From the NCBI RefSeq assembly GCF_004795035.1, contig NZ_SSBK01000008.1, positions 62,001 to 126,000 on the forward strand: a stretch of DNA of 64,000 nucleotides, given 5' to 3'. The stretch is from Streptomyces sp. A0958. GTDB lineage: Bacteria; Actinomycetota; Actinomycetes; Streptomycetales; Streptomycetaceae. This document shows, piece by piece, positions 51,692-61,008 of this stretch. A program made the position numbers and the translations under genes. Numbering within the stretch: position 1 is the stretch's first letter; every line of letters begins with the position of its first letter. The notes beneath the pieces were generated by a model. It ran no database searches. It worked only from the letters and a program-made list of their open reading frames with translations, and was not told the DNA's origin.

Positions 51692-53164
51692 ATGCGCACC
51701 TTTGATGCGGACGTCGTTGTCGTGGGGGCCGGCCCCACCGGACTTATGATCGCGGGCGAATTGAGGCTCAATGGAGTCTCCGTCATCGTGCTTGACAAGC
51801 TCGCGGAACCCATTCAGGAATCACGTGCCCTAGGTTTCTCGGCACGTACGATCGAGGAATTCGCGCAGCGCGGTCTGATTTCCCGCTTCGGTGAGGTCGG
51901 CGTCATACCCGTCGGCCACTTCGGCGGTGTCCCGCTCGACTACCGGGTGCTGGAGGGCGGCTCCTACGGGGCCCGCGGCATCCCGCAGGCCCGCACCGAG
52001 GGCGTCCTCGGCGGCTGGGCCCGGGAGCTCGGTGCCGAGATCCGCCGCGGCGTCGAGGTCGTCGGCCTCGACCAGGACACCGACGGTGTCACCGTGACCG
52101 GCTCCACCGCCGACGGCGCCCTGAGCCTGCGCGCCCGGCACGTGGTCGGCGCCGACGGCGCCCGCAGCGTCGTGCGCAAGCTCACCGGCATCGACTTCCC
52201 CGGCACCGAACCCGCCATGGAGCTCCGCTTCGCGGACGTCGCCGGCGTCCAGCTGCGCCCCCGCTTCAGCGGCGAGCGCGTCCCCGGCGGCATGGTCATG
52301 GTCATCCCGATGGGCCCGGACCGCGCCCGCGTCATCTACTTCGACAACACCCAGCCGCTGCGCACCGCCGAGGGCCCCCTCGCCTTTGACGAGGTCGTCG
52401 AGGCCTGGCAGCGCCTGACCGGCGAGGACATCTCCGGCGCCACCCCGCTGTGGGTCAGCTCCACCACCGACAACTCCCGCCAGGCGTCCGAGTACCGGCG
52501 CGGCCGGGTCTTCCTCGCGGGCGACGCCGCGCACATCCACCTGCCCATCGGCGCGCAGGGCATGAGCGCGGGCATCCAGGACGCGGTGAACCTCGGCTGG
52601 AAGCTGGCCCTGGACGTCAAGGGCCGGGCGCCCGAAGGCCTGCTCGACACCTACCACGCGGAGCGGCACCCGGTCGGCGCCCGCATCCTGACCAACACCC
52701 TCGCCCAGCGGATTCTCTACCTCGGCGGTGACGACATCACCCCGATGCGCGAGGTCTTCTCCGAGCTGGTCGAACACCACGACTCGGTCCGCCGGCACCT
52801 GGCCGGGATGGTCACCGGCCTCGACATCCGCCACGAAACGGTCCAGGGCGACCACCCCCTGCTCGGCCGCCGGCTGCCCGACCGTGAACTGCTCGCGGAC
52901 GGCGAGAAGACCTCCGCCTTCGCGCTGCTGGCCGCCGGACGGGCCGTGCTCCTGGACCTCGGCGGCGGCCCCGCCCTGCACGAGGCGGCGGCCGGCTGGG
53001 CGGACCGCGTCGACGTGATCGGCGTCGACTACCCCGACTGCGCCGCGCCGGTGGACGCCATCCTCGTCCGCCCCGACGGCTACGTGGCCTGGGTCGCGCC
53101 CCTCGGCGCCGGCCCCGCAGGCCTCACCGACTCCCTCTCCCACTGGTTCGGTCCCGCACAGTAG
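51692..53164 (+). CDS. FAD-dependent aromatic hydroxylase (AlpK/JadH-like)
   Basis: A 490-residue group-A flavin hydroxylase. GAGPTG near residue 12 is the FAD fingerprint, GADGARSVVRKLTG near 155 the DG motif, and FLAGDAAHIHLPIGAQGMSA near 276 the GD motif; a thioredoxin-like C-terminal domain ends SHWFGPAQ. It is clearly related to the angucycline oxygenase PgaE/UrdE group and to the enzyme at 61229. By position (first gene, before the AlpJ-type gene) it matches AlpK, reported as a late hydroxylase in kinamycin biosynthesis. The ATG is 13 bases after GGGAAG; the upstream frame has no better start. Confidence 0.85.
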   Translation: MRTFDADVVVVGAGPTGLMIAGELRLNGVSVIVLDKLAEPIQESRALGFSARTIEEFAQRGLISRFGEVGVIPVGHFGGVPLDYRVLEGGSYGARGIPQARTEGVLGGWARELGAEIRRGVEVVGLDQDTDGVTVTGSTADGALSLRARHVVGADGARSVVRKLTGIDFPGTEPAMELRFADVAGVQLRPRFSGERVPGGMVMVIPMGPDRARVIYFDNTQPLRTAEGPLAFDEVVEAWQRLTGEDISGATPLWVSSTTDNSRQASEYRRGRVFLAGDAAHIHLPIGAQGMSAGIQDAVNLGWKLALDVKGRAPEGLLDTYHAERHPVGARILTNTLAQRILYLGGDDITPMREVFSELVEHHDSVRRHLAGMVTGLDIRHETVQGDHPLLGRRLPDRELLADGEKTSAFALLAAGRAVLLDLGGGPALHEAAAGWADRVDVIGVDYPDCAAPVDAILVRPDGYVAWVAPLGAGPAGLTDSLSHWFGPAQ

Positions 53165-53211
53165 GCGCGTTCCGCCCGGTTTCGTCCCACCTCCAAAGGA
53201 AGCGAAGAAGA

Positions 53212-54062
53212 ATGCCTTTCATCTCTGTCGAGGACAAGCACCTCACCGTCCTCAACCTCTTCACGACCGACAAGCCCGAGAACCAGGACAGCCTGATCGC
53301 GGAGATGACGAAGATCGTCGACGCGGCCACGTACGAGGGCTGGATGTCCTCCACGGTCCACGCGGGCGTCGACCAGCCGGGCACCGCGAACTTCATCCAG
53401 TGGCGCAGCGGCGAGGACCTCGAGAAGCGCTACGCGGGCGAGGAGTTCAAGCACCGCACCCTGCCGGTCTTCTCCGAGATCACCACCTCGATCAAGCTCC
53501 TGCAGAACGAGGTCGCCTACGTCCTGACCTCCGACGGGCCCGGCGGCAAGGCCGAGATCGGTCCGCACCGCGACGACTACACCTGCATCTCCGTCTTCGT
53601 CGTCCGCCCCGACGCGCAGGACGAGGCCATCGACGCCCTCGGCGCCGGCCAGGAGTACTTCAAGGGGGATGTCCCGACCATCTCACGCTCCGCCCCACGC
53701 GTAGGCCCAGGAACGACCCAAGCCCTTTCACCGCGCGCTCGCCGCCGGAAGGGCGACCCAAGCCCCCACCCACCGAGGGCCGCGAGGCCGCGAGGTCGGG
53801 ACAACGCCACTTCAAGGACCTGCCGGGCTTCCGCTCGCACATCGTGCTCAAGGGTCTGCGGGCCCGCGGCCTGGACGGCACCTTCGTCGTCTCCTACTCG
53901 CAGTGGGACAGCAAGGAGGCCTTCGAGGCCTACCGCCACCAGGCCCCGGAGAAGCAGCCCGAGGCCCGCAAGGCCGCCATGGGCCGGGTCCGCGCCGTGG
54001 CCGTCGGCGCCCCGTACGTCAACACCTACCAGGTGGTCCACACCCGCGCCGCCGGCGAGTGA
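53212..54062 (+). pseudogene. Ring-opening oxygenase gene (AlpJ/JadG/GilOII type), split by a mobile element
   Basis: The intact gene would give 232 residues with two antibiotic-biosynthesis-monooxygenase (ABM) ferredoxin-like domains: 1-115 (HLTVLNLFTTDKPENQDSLI, GWMSSTVHAGVD) and 118-232 (DDYTCISVFVVRPDAQDEAI, then FVVSYSQWDSKEAF). Family members cleave or contract the angucycline B ring. Codons run to 53664 (QEYFK), then 152 bp intervene and the coding continues from 53817 (DLPGFRS). The first 151 codons read on into the insertion out of frame. Excision restores a continuous frame, so the product is presumably absent or limited to the first domain. Confidence 0.85.
53665..53808. mobile_element. 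144-bp MITE-like insertion with 8-bp target duplication
   Basis: Inverted ends GGGGATGTCCCGACC and GGCGTTGTCCCGACC (13 of 15 bases identical). Exact duplication ACTTCAAG at 53657-53664 and 53809-53816. The interior has no coding function. An 8-bp duplication differs from the TA-type elements elsewhere in this window, so a different transposase moved it. Confidence 0.9.
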
Positions 54063-54354
54063 TCCGGCGCGCCGGCGACGGCGCGACCGGCCCGCACACG
54101 CCCCGGGACGCCTGGCTCCCCGCCTTCGGGGGCCGGGCGTCCCGCGCGTGTGCCCGGGACGCGGTGCCCGCCCGCGCACCCGTCCGGCGGCGTCCGGCCG
54201 CCCGGCTCCGGTGGAATTCGAGAATCCCCCGGGCGAGCCGCGATCTGTGTGCGGGACCGTCAAGACGGGTGGCGAGTCCATTCCCGGCCACGAATTACCG
54301 AGGACCCGGCCTTTCCGTAATCCCTCCCATGCAACCGCTGAGGAGCTAAACCTT

Positions 54355-54684
54355 ATGCACAGCACGCTGATTGTCGCACGGATGGCAGCCGCATCCGCCA
54401 CCGATGTGGCCAAGCTGTTCTCCGAATTCGACGCGACGGACATGCCTCACCGCATGGGGACGCGGCGCCGCCAGCTGTTCTCGTACCGGGGCCTCTATTT
54501 CCATCTCCAGGACTTCGACGAGGACAACGGGGGCGAGCTGATCGAGCAGGCCAAGACGGACCCGCGCTTCGTGGGGATCAGCGAGGACCTCAAGCCCTTC
54601 ATCGAGGCGTACGACCCGAAGACCTGGCGCTCGCCGGCCGACGCCATGGCGCAGCGCTTCTACACGTGGGAGGCGAACGCGTGA
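54355..54684 (+). CDS. Angucycline polyketide cyclase (AlpI/JadI/UrdF type)
   Basis: A 109-residue cyclase of the Cyclase_polyket family. [30 protein letters not shown] and [34 protein letters not shown] are near-identical to JadI-type angucycline cyclases as I remember them. It directs closure of the angular ring. GAGGAGC precedes the ATG and its stop overlaps the KS-alpha start (GTGA). Because of the frameshift upstream, the frame of the broken oxygenase reads into this gene without a stop, giving a spurious 490-codon fusion. Confidence 0.9.
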   Translation: MHSTLIVARMAAASATDVAKLFSEFDATDMPHRMGTRRRQLFSYRGLYFHLQDFDEDNGGELIEQAKTDPRFVGISEDLKPFIEAYDPKTWRSPADAMAQRFYTWEANA

Positions 54685-55952
54685 ACCGCCGACGCGTGGT
54701 CATCACCGGCATCGAGGTGATCGCACCCGGCGGCGTGGGCAGGGAGAAGTTCTGGGCCCTGCTGAGCGAGGGTCGCACGGCCACCCGCGGGATCACCTTC
54801 TTCGACCCGGCGCAGTTCCGCTCCCGGGTCGCCGCCGAGGTCGACTTCGACCCGTACGCGCACGGCCTGGCGCCGCAGGAGGTGCGCCGCCTCGACCGGG
54901 CAGCGCAGTTCGCCGTCGTCGCCTCGCGCGGCGCGGTCGCCGACAGCGGCATCGACCTCGAGGGGTACGACCCCCACCGCATCGGCGTCACCGTCGGCAG
55001 CGCTGTCGGTGCCACGATGGGCCTCGACGAGGAGTACCGGGTCGTCTCCGACGGCGGCCGGCTCGACCTCGTCGACCACGCGTACGCGGTGCCGCACCTG
55101 TACGACTACATGGTGCCGAGCTCCTTCGCGTCCGAGGTCGCCTGGGCCGTCGGCGCCGAGGGCCCCTCCACCGTGGTCTCCACCGGCTGCACCTCCGGCA
55201 TCGACTCGGTGGGCTACGCCGTCGAGCTGGTGCGCGAGGGCACCGCGGACGTCGTGATCGCCGGTTCGTCCGACGCGCCGATCTCGCCGATCACGATGGC
55301 CTGCTTCGACGCGATCAAGGCCACCACCCCGCGGTTCGACGAGCCCGGACGCGCCTCCCGGCCCTTCGACAGCACCCGCAACGGCTTCGTCCTGGGCGAG
55401 GGCACCGCCTTCTTCGTCCTGGAGGAGCTGGAGAGCGCCAAGAAGCGCGGCGCCCACATTTACGCGGAGATCGCCGGCTACGCCACGCGCTCCAACGCGT
55501 ACCACATGACGGGCCTGCGCCCCGACGGTGTCGAGATGTCCGAGGCCATCAACCTCGCGCTCGCCGAGGCCCGGATGAACCCCGAGGCCGTCGACTACAT
55601 CAACGCGCACGGCTCGGGCACCAAGCAGAACGACCGGCACGAGACGGCCGCCTTCAAGCGCAGCCTCGGCGACCACGCCTACCGCACTCCGGTCAGCTCC
55701 ATCAAGTCGATGGTCGGGCACTCGCTCGGCGCCATCGGCTCCATCGAGATCGCCGCCTCGGCCCTGGCCATGGAGTACGACGTCGTGCCCCCGACGGCCA
55801 ACCTCACCACGCCCGACCCCGAGTGTGACCTCGACTACGTCCCCGTGACTGCGCGCGACCAGCCCGTCGACGCGGTCCTCACGGTCGGCAGCGGATTCGG
55901 CGGCTTCCAGAGCGCCATGGTGCTGGCCAGCCCCGAAAGGATTCTCGTATGA
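54681..55952 (+). CDS. Type II PKS ketosynthase alpha (core)
   Basis: A 423-residue KS-alpha with C170 in [21 protein letters not shown] near 307 and [12 protein letters not shown] near 344. Together with KS-beta and the ACP it builds the decaketide backbone of an angucycline. It is translationally coupled on both sides (GTGA with the cyclase, ATGA with KS-beta). Equivalent to AlpA/JadA/UrdA. Confidence 0.95.
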   Translation: MNRRRVVITGIEVIAPGGVGREKFWALLSEGRTATRGITFFDPAQFRSRVAAEVDFDPYAHGLAPQEVRRLDRAAQFAVVASRGAVADSGIDLEGYDPHRIGVTVGSAVGATMGLDEEYRVVSDGGRLDLVDHAYAVPHLYDYMVPSSFASEVAWAVGAEGPSTVVSTGCTSGIDSVGYAVELVREGTADVVIAGSSDAPISPITMACFDAIKATTPRFDEPGRASRPFDSTRNGFVLGEGTAFFVLEELESAKKRGAHIYAEIAGYATRSNAYHMTGLRPDGVEMSEAINLALAEARMNPEAVDYINAHGSGTKQNDRHETAAFKRSLGDHAYRTPVSSIKSMVGHSLGAIGSIEIAASALAMEYDVVPPTANLTTPDPECDLDYVPVTARDQPVDAVLTVGSGFGGFQSAMVLASPERILV

Positions 55953-57163
55953 CCACGTCGGTGGTGGTTACCGGTCTGGGCGTCGCCTCCCCCAACGGGC
56001 TCGGCGCCGAGGACTACTGGGACGCGACCCTGGGCGGGAAGAACGGCATCGGCCGCATTACCCGCTTCGACCCGGCCGGTTACCCGGCCGGGCTGGCCGG
56101 CGAGATCCCCGGCTTCGCGGCCGAGGACCACCTGCCCAGCCGTCTGCTGCCGCAGACCGACCGGGTCACCCGGCTGGCGCTGGTCGCCACGGACTGGGCG
56201 CTCGCAGACGCGGGCGTCGACCCCGGGAAGCAGCCCGAGTTCGACATGGGCGTCATCACGGCGTCCGCGGCCGGCGGCTTCGAGTTCGGCCAGGGCGAGC
56301 TGCAGAGCCTGTGGGCCCGGGGCAGCCAGTACGTCTCCGCGTACCAGTCCTTCGCCTGGTTCTACGCCGTCAACAGTGGCCAGATCTCGATCCGCAACGG
56401 GATGAAGGGCCCCTCCGGCGTCGTCGTCAGCGAGGGAGCAGGCGGCCTCGACGCCGTCGCCCAGGCCCGCCGTCAGATCCGCAAGGGCACCCCGCTGATC
56501 GTCACCGGTGGTGTGGACGCATCGATCTGCACCTGGGGCTGGGTGGCGCAGCTGTCCACGGGCAGGCTCAGCACCAGCAGCGAACCCACCCGCGCCTACC
56601 TGCCCTTCGACCGCGACGCCCGCGGCTACGTGCCCGGCGAGGGCGGCGCGATCCTCATCGCCGAGGACGCCGGCGCGGCCCGCTCCCGCGGCGCCCACGT
56701 CTACGGCGAGATCGCCGGCTACGGGGCGACGATGGACCCCCGGCCGGGCAGCGGCCGCGAACCGGGCCTGCGCAAGGCCGTCCAGGTCGCGCTCGCCGAC
56801 GCCGGGACCGCCCCCGGCGAGGTGGACGTGGTCTTCGCCGACGGTGCCGGCGACCCGGCCCTCGACCGCGTCGAGGCCGAGGCGATCAGCGCCGTCTTCG
56901 GCCCCCGCTCCGTCCCGGTGACCGTGCCCAAGACCATGACGGGCCGCCTGTACTCGGGCGCCTCGCCGCTGGACCTGGCCGCCGCCTTCCTCTCGATCCG
57001 CGACGGGGTCGTCCCGCCGACCGTGCACGTCGACCCGTGCCCGGACTACCCCCTGGACCTGGTCCTCGGCCGGCCGCGCGAGGTCCGGGTGCGCACCGCG
57101 CTCGTCCTGGCCCGCGGCAGCGGCGGCTTCAACTCCGCCATGGTCGTACGCGCCGTGGACTAG
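55949..57163 (+). CDS. Type II PKS chain-length factor (core KS-beta)
   Basis: A 404-residue KS-beta. [20 protein letters not shown] at the start and [20 protein letters not shown] near 130-149 are typical. The residue that is normally glutamine in place of the KS cysteine is glycine here: [12 protein letters not shown], about G163. The glutamine is linked to malonyl-ACP decarboxylation for priming, so this is an unexpected change; the second KS-beta keeps it. Equivalent to AlpB/JadB/UrdB. A 90-bp gap to the ACP gene follows. Confidence 0.95.
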   Translation: MTTSVVVTGLGVASPNGLGAEDYWDATLGGKNGIGRITRFDPAGYPAGLAGEIPGFAAEDHLPSRLLPQTDRVTRLALVATDWALADAGVDPGKQPEFDMGVITASAAGGFEFGQGELQSLWARGSQYVSAYQSFAWFYAVNSGQISIRNGMKGPSGVVVSEGAGGLDAVAQARRQIRKGTPLIVTGGVDASICTWGWVAQLSTGRLSTSSEPTRAYLPFDRDARGYVPGEGGAILIAEDAGAARSRGAHVYGEIAGYGATMDPRPGSGREPGLRKAVQVALADAGTAPGEVDVVFADGAGDPALDRVEAEAISAVFGPRSVPVTVPKTMTGRLYSGASPLDLAAAFLSIRDGVVPPTVHVDPCPDYPLDLVLGRPREVRVRTALVLARGSGGFNSAMVVRAVD

Positions 57164-57253
57164 AGAGCCCCGAACGGCGGGCGGCCCCGCCCGGGGCCAC
57201 CCACCGCCCACGCACCGACCCACACCACCTCACGGACGAAAAGGACTTCCACC

Positions 57254-57523
57254 ATGGCCACCAAGGCGTTCACCCTCGACGACCTCAAGCACACCCTGCA
57301 GGAGGCCGCAGGCGTGGCCGAGGGCGTCGACCTGGACGGTGACATCCTCGACACGGAGTTCGACGTGCTCGGCTACGAGTCCCTCGCGCTGCTGGAGGCC
57401 GGCAGCCTCATCGAGCGCGAGTACGGCATATCCCTCGACGAGGAGGCCGTCAACGACGCGCACACCCCGCGGGCCTTCATCGAGGTCGTCAACACCCAGC
57501 TCGCCCCCGCCCAGGCCGCCTGA
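57254..57523 (+). CDS. Acyl carrier protein
   Basis: An 89-residue type II ACP: MATKAFTLDDLKHTLQEAAG, then LGYESLALLEAGS, with serine 43 as the phosphopantetheine site (YES instead of the more common DSL). The acidic helix II and the C-terminal HTPRAFIEVVN fit aromatic-PKS ACPs. This is the only ACP gene in the window, so both KS pairs may depend on it. It lies between KS-beta and the ketoreductase; GACGAAAAGGA lies upstream of its ATG. Confidence 0.95.
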   Translation: MATKAFTLDDLKHTLQEAAGVAEGVDLDGDILDTEFDVLGYESLALLEAGSLIEREYGISLDEEAVNDAHTPRAFIEVVNTQLAPAQAA

Positions 57524-57535
57524 GGAGATCCGGAC

Positions 57536-58324
57536 ATGACGCAGCACACCACCCCCCGGGTCGCCCTCGTCACCGGCGCCACCAGCGGCATCGGCCTGTC
57601 CTCGGCGCGCCTGCTCGCCCGCGACGGCCACCGGGTGTTCATCGGCGCACGCAACGCCGACAACGTGGCCGAGACCGTCAAGGAGCTCCAGGCCGAGGGC
57701 CTGGACGTGGACGGCGGCGTGGTCGACGTCCGCGACACCGCGTCCGTCGACGCCTGGGTCCGGAGCGCGGTCGACCGCTTCGGCACCGTCGACGTCGTGG
57801 TCAACAACGCCGGCCGCTCCGGCGGCGGTCCCACCGCCGACATCGCGGACGAGCTGTGGGACGACGTCATCGACACCAACCTCAACAGCGTCTTCCGCGT
57901 CACCCGCGCCGCCCTGACGATCGGCGGGATGCGTGCCAAGGACCGCGGCCGGATCATCAGCATCGCCTCCACCGCCGGCAAGCAGGGCGTCGTCCTCGGC
58001 GCCCCGTACTCGGCCTCCAAGCACGGCGTCGTCGGCTTCACCAAGGCCCTCGGCAACGAGCTGGCCCCGACCGGCATCACCGTCAACGCGGTCTGCCCCG
58101 GCTACGTGGAGACCCCGATGGCCCAGCGCGTGCGCCAGGGCTACGCCGCCGCCTACGACACCTCCGAGGACGCCATCCTCGAGAAGTTCCAGGCGAAGAT
58201 CCCGCTCGGCCGCTACTCCACCCCGGAGGAGGTCGCCGGCCTGGTCGGCTACCTGGCCTCGGACACCGCCGCCTCCATCACCTCCCAGGCGCTCAACGTC
58301 TGCGGCGGACTGGGCAACTTCTAG
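57536..58324 (+). CDS. Polyketide C9 ketoreductase
   Basis: A 262-residue SDR: TGATSGIGLSSARLLARDGH near 13, NNAGRSGGGPTADIADELWD near 88, IASTAGKQGV (catalytic serine) near 142 and YSASKHG (Tyr/Lys) near 157. The RSGGG and ALTIGGMRAKDRGRI segments are typical of ActIII/JadE/AlpD-type reductases, which reduce the C9 carbonyl with NADPH. GAGGAG precedes the ATG, overlapping the ACP stop. The TAG stop is part of the CTAG at the left end of a MITE-like element. Confidence 0.95.
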   Translation: MTQHTTPRVALVTGATSGIGLSSARLLARDGHRVFIGARNADNVAETVKELQAEGLDVDGGVVDVRDTASVDAWVRSAVDRFGTVDVVVNNAGRSGGGPTADIADELWDDVIDTNLNSVFRVTRAALTIGGMRAKDRGRIISIASTAGKQGVVLGAPYSASKHGVVGFTKALGNELAPTGITVNAVCPGYVETPMAQRVRQGYAAAYDTSEDAILEKFQAKIPLGRYSTPEEVAGLVGYLASDTAASITSQALNVCGGLGNF

Positions 58325-58500
58325 GGCGTGTTCCGAAAGTCCCGCCTGCCGGGCGACGCCTGGCACGCACGCTCGCGGCGTTGCCGAAAAGCCCTACCAG
58401 CTCCGCTACGAGGGTTCCCGGCGCCTTGCGATCGTACGCACCAGACGCCGCCCGGCCCGCCCTCCGGGCGGACGGCGCCACTTTCGGAACACCGCCCTGG
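58321..58500. mobile_element. About 178-bp MITE-like element between ketoreductase and aromatase
   Basis: Left end CTAGGGCGTGTTCCGAAAGT; right end, reversed, CAGGGCGGTGTTCCGAAAGT (one-base indel). It occupies most of the 222-bp gap and starts in the ketoreductase stop codon. No coding capacity; an inner dyad (CCGCCC...GGGCGG) could form RNA structure. Confidence 0.75.
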
Positions 58501-58546
58501 TCGCCCGCCCCACGCACCACCGGAAACCACTTGAGGAGAACCCGTC

Positions 58547-59491
58547 ATGACCACGCGTGAGGTCGAGCACGAGATCACCATCGGCGCCCCGGCCGCCGCC
58601 GTGTACCAGCTGCTCGCGGACGTGACCAACTGGCCGCGCATCTTCCCGCCCACCATCCACGTGGACCGGGTCGAGGCCGAGGGCGACGAGGAGAGGATTC
58701 GGATCTGGGCGACCGCCAACGGCCTGCCGAAGAACTGGACCTCGCGGCGCACCCTGGACCCGGAGGGCCTGCGCATCACCTTCCGCCAGGAGGTCCCGGC
58801 GGAGCCCGTCAAGCACATGGGCGGCACCTGGATCATCGAGCCGCTCGGCGGGGCGGAGGCCCGCGTCCGGCTCCTGCACGACTACAGCGCCGTCGGCGAC
58901 GACCCGCACGACCTGCTGTGGATCGAGCGGGCGGTGGACAAGAACAGCACCTCCGAGCTGGCCGCCCTCAAGGCCAACGTCGAGGCGGCCCACGCCGCGG
59001 AGACCGAGGAGCTGACCTTCTCGTTCACCGACACCGTCCGGACCGGCGGCTCCGCCAAGGACGCGTTCGACTTCATCAACGAGGCCCAGCTGTGGGCCGA
59101 GCGGCTCCCGCACGTGGCCGTGGTGCGCCTCGCCGAGGACACCCCGGGCCTGCAGGAGCTGGAGATGGACACCCGCGCCAAGGACGGCTCGGTGCACACC
59201 ACCAAGTCGTACCGGGTCGTCTTCCCCCACGCCAAGATCGCCTACAAGCAGGTCACCCTGCCGGCGCTGATGACCCTGCACACCGGCGAGTGGACCTTCG
59301 TCGAGACAGACGCCGGCACCGACGTCTCCTCGCAGCACACGGTCACCCTCAACACCGAGAACATCGCGCGCGTCCTCGGCCCCGAAGCCACCGTGGCCGA
59401 CGCCCGCGAGTACGTCCACACGGCGCTGTCCACCAACAGCTGCGCCACCCTCGCCCACGCGAAGGCCCACGCCGAGTCGAAGGCCTCCTGA
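58547..59491 (+). CDS. Polyketide aromatase/cyclase didomain (core)
   Basis: A 314-residue didomain SRPBCC cyclase: domain 1 at 1-145 (EITIGAPAAAVYQLLADVTN, WPRIFPPTIHVDRVE), domain 2 at 155-310 (FSFTDTVRTGGSAKDAFDFI, WTFVETDAGTDVSSQHTVTL). ActVII/JadD/AlpE type, forming and aromatising the first ring after C9 reduction. A good ribosome site (GAGGAG) lies 9 bases before the ATG. The upstream MITE-like element separates it from the ketoreductase in what should be one transcript. Confidence 0.9.
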   Translation: MTTREVEHEITIGAPAAAVYQLLADVTNWPRIFPPTIHVDRVEAEGDEERIRIWATANGLPKNWTSRRTLDPEGLRITFRQEVPAEPVKHMGGTWIIEPLGGAEARVRLLHDYSAVGDDPHDLLWIERAVDKNSTSELAALKANVEAAHAAETEELTFSFTDTVRTGGSAKDAFDFINEAQLWAERLPHVAVVRLAEDTPGLQELEMDTRAKDGSVHTTKSYRVVFPHAKIAYKQVTLPALMTLHTGEWTFVETDAGTDVSSQHTVTLNTENIARVLGPEATVADAREYVHTALSTNSCATLAHAKAHAESKAS

Positions 59492-59493
59492 CC

Positions 59494-61008
59494 GTGGCGC
59501 CCGATTCCGCGGCGGACGGCGCGGAGCCGGCTCCGGGCGGCACGCGCCGCCCGGACCGGCTCGACACCCAGGTCCTCGTCGTCGGGGCCGGCCCCGTCGG
59601 GCTGATGCTCGCCGCCGAGCTGGCCCGCGGCGGCGTGGACGTCGTCGTGGTGGAGCGGCGCAAGGGCCCCTCCACCGAGTCCCGGGCCTCCACGCTGCAC
59701 GCCCGCACCATGGAGATCCTCGACGCGCGGGAGCTGCTGCCCGACGTCGGCACGCCGCCGAACGAGCCACGCGGCCACTTCGGCGGCCTCCCCCTCGACC
59801 TCACCCTGCCCGGTCCCCACCCCGGGCAGTGGAAGGTGCCGCAGACCAGGACCGAGGCGGTCCTGGAGGAGTGGGCGCTCTCCCTCGGCGTCGACATCCG
59901 GTGCGGCCACGAGCTGGCCGCGGCCGGTGAGGTCGGCGACCACGTCGAGGCCGAGGCCGTCGGGCGCGACGGGGTGCTGCGGCTGCGGGCCCGCTACCTG
60001 GTCGCCTGCGACGGCGAGGACAGCACCGTACGACGGCTGACCGGGGCCGGGTTCCCCGGCCACGACGCCGTACGGGAGCTGCTGCGGGCCGACGTCGAGG
60101 GCATCGACGTCCCCGACCGGCGCTTCCAGCGCCTGGAGCGAGGGCTCGCCGTCGCCTGGCGCAACGACAGGGGCGTCACCCGCGTCATGGCGCACGAGTT
60201 CGGCTCCACCGCGCGCCCGCGCACCTCGGCCCCCTCGTTCGAGGAGGTCGCGACCGTCTGGAAGCGCGTCACCGGGGAGGACATCAGCGGCGGCACACCG
60301 CTGTGGGTGAACTCCTTCGGCGACGCCTCCCGGCAGCTGGCCTCCTACCGGCACGGGCGGATTCTGTTCGCGGGGGACGCCGCGCACCGGCAGATGCCGA
60401 TCGGCGGCCAGGCCCTCAACCTCGGCCTGCAGGACGCCTTCAACCTGGGCTGGAAGCTCGCGCTCACCGTACGTGGGCAGGCGCCCGAGAGCCTCCTCGA
60501 CACCTACCACGAGGAGCGGCACGCGGTGGGCCGCCGGGTCCTGGCCGACATCGAGGCCCAGGCCCTGCTTCTGCTCGGCGGCCCGGAGGCGGAACCGCTG
60601 CGCGCCCTGCTGGGCGAGCTGGTCGCCCTGGAGGAGGTACGGGACCACCTGGCCGGGATGATCAGCGGACTCGACGTGCGCTACCCGGTCCCGGGCCCCG
60701 CACACCCGCTGCTCGGCGCCCGGCTGCCGCACACCGCCGTACGGACCGGCGGCCGCGAGCTCACCACGGCCGAACTGCTGCGGCCCCGCGGCGGACTGCT
60801 GCTCGTCCTGGGCGGCACCGGCGTACGGCTGCCCGGCGGCTGGGCCGACCGCGTCACGGCCGTCGCCGGCGAGGTGGGGCCCGGTTCCCCGACGGGGGAG
60901 ACCGGCGCCCTGCTCGTACGGCCCGACGGTCACGTGGCGTGGGCGGGCCGGACCGAGGACGGCCTTGCCGAGGCCCTTGAACGGTGGTTCGGGCCGGCCC
61001 GGAACTAG
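59494..61008 (+). CDS. FAD-dependent oxygenase (AlpF/JadF/GilOI type)
   Basis: A 504-residue group-A flavin oxygenase: GAGPVGLMLAAELARGGVDV near 29, ACDGEDSTVRRLTGAGFPGH near 170, ILFAGDAAHRQMPIGGQALN near 290. It begins 3 bases after the aromatase stop, at GTG. JadF/AlpF-type enzymes act as oxygenase-dehydratases that form the UWM6/prejadomycin-to-dehydrorabelomycin stage. HRQMPIGGQALN distinguishes it from the other two flavoproteins in the cluster (HIHLP). The TAG stop lies in a CTAG site carrying one end of a mobile element. Confidence 0.85.
   Translation: MAPDSAADGAEPAPGGTRRPDRLDTQVLVVGAGPVGLMLAAELARGGVDVVVVERRKGPSTESRASTLHARTMEILDARELLPDVGTPPNEPRGHFGGLPLDLTLPGPHPGQWKVPQTRTEAVLEEWALSLGVDIRCGHELAAAGEVGDHVEAEAVGRDGVLRLRARYLVACDGEDSTVRRLTGAGFPGHDAVRELLRADVEGIDVPDRRFQRLERGLAVAWRNDRGVTRVMAHEFGSTARPRTSAPSFEEVATVWKRVTGEDISGGTPLWVNSFGDASRQLASYRHGRILFAGDAAHRQMPIGGQALNLGLQDAFNLGWKLALTVRGQAPESLLDTYHEERHAVGRRVLADIEAQALLLLGGPEAEPLRALLGELVALEEVRDHLAGMISGLDVRYPVPGPAHPLLGARLPHTAVRTGGRELTTAELLRPRGGLLLVLGGTGVRLPGGWADRVTAVAGEVGPGSPTGETGALLVRPDGHVAWAGRTEDGLAEALERWFGPARN

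Noticed and set aside
53212..54684. A genuine oxygenase-cyclase fusion enzyme of 490 residues
   Set aside because: The middle 230 residues are arginine/proline-rich out-of-frame translation; target-site duplication and frame restoration show an insertion instead.
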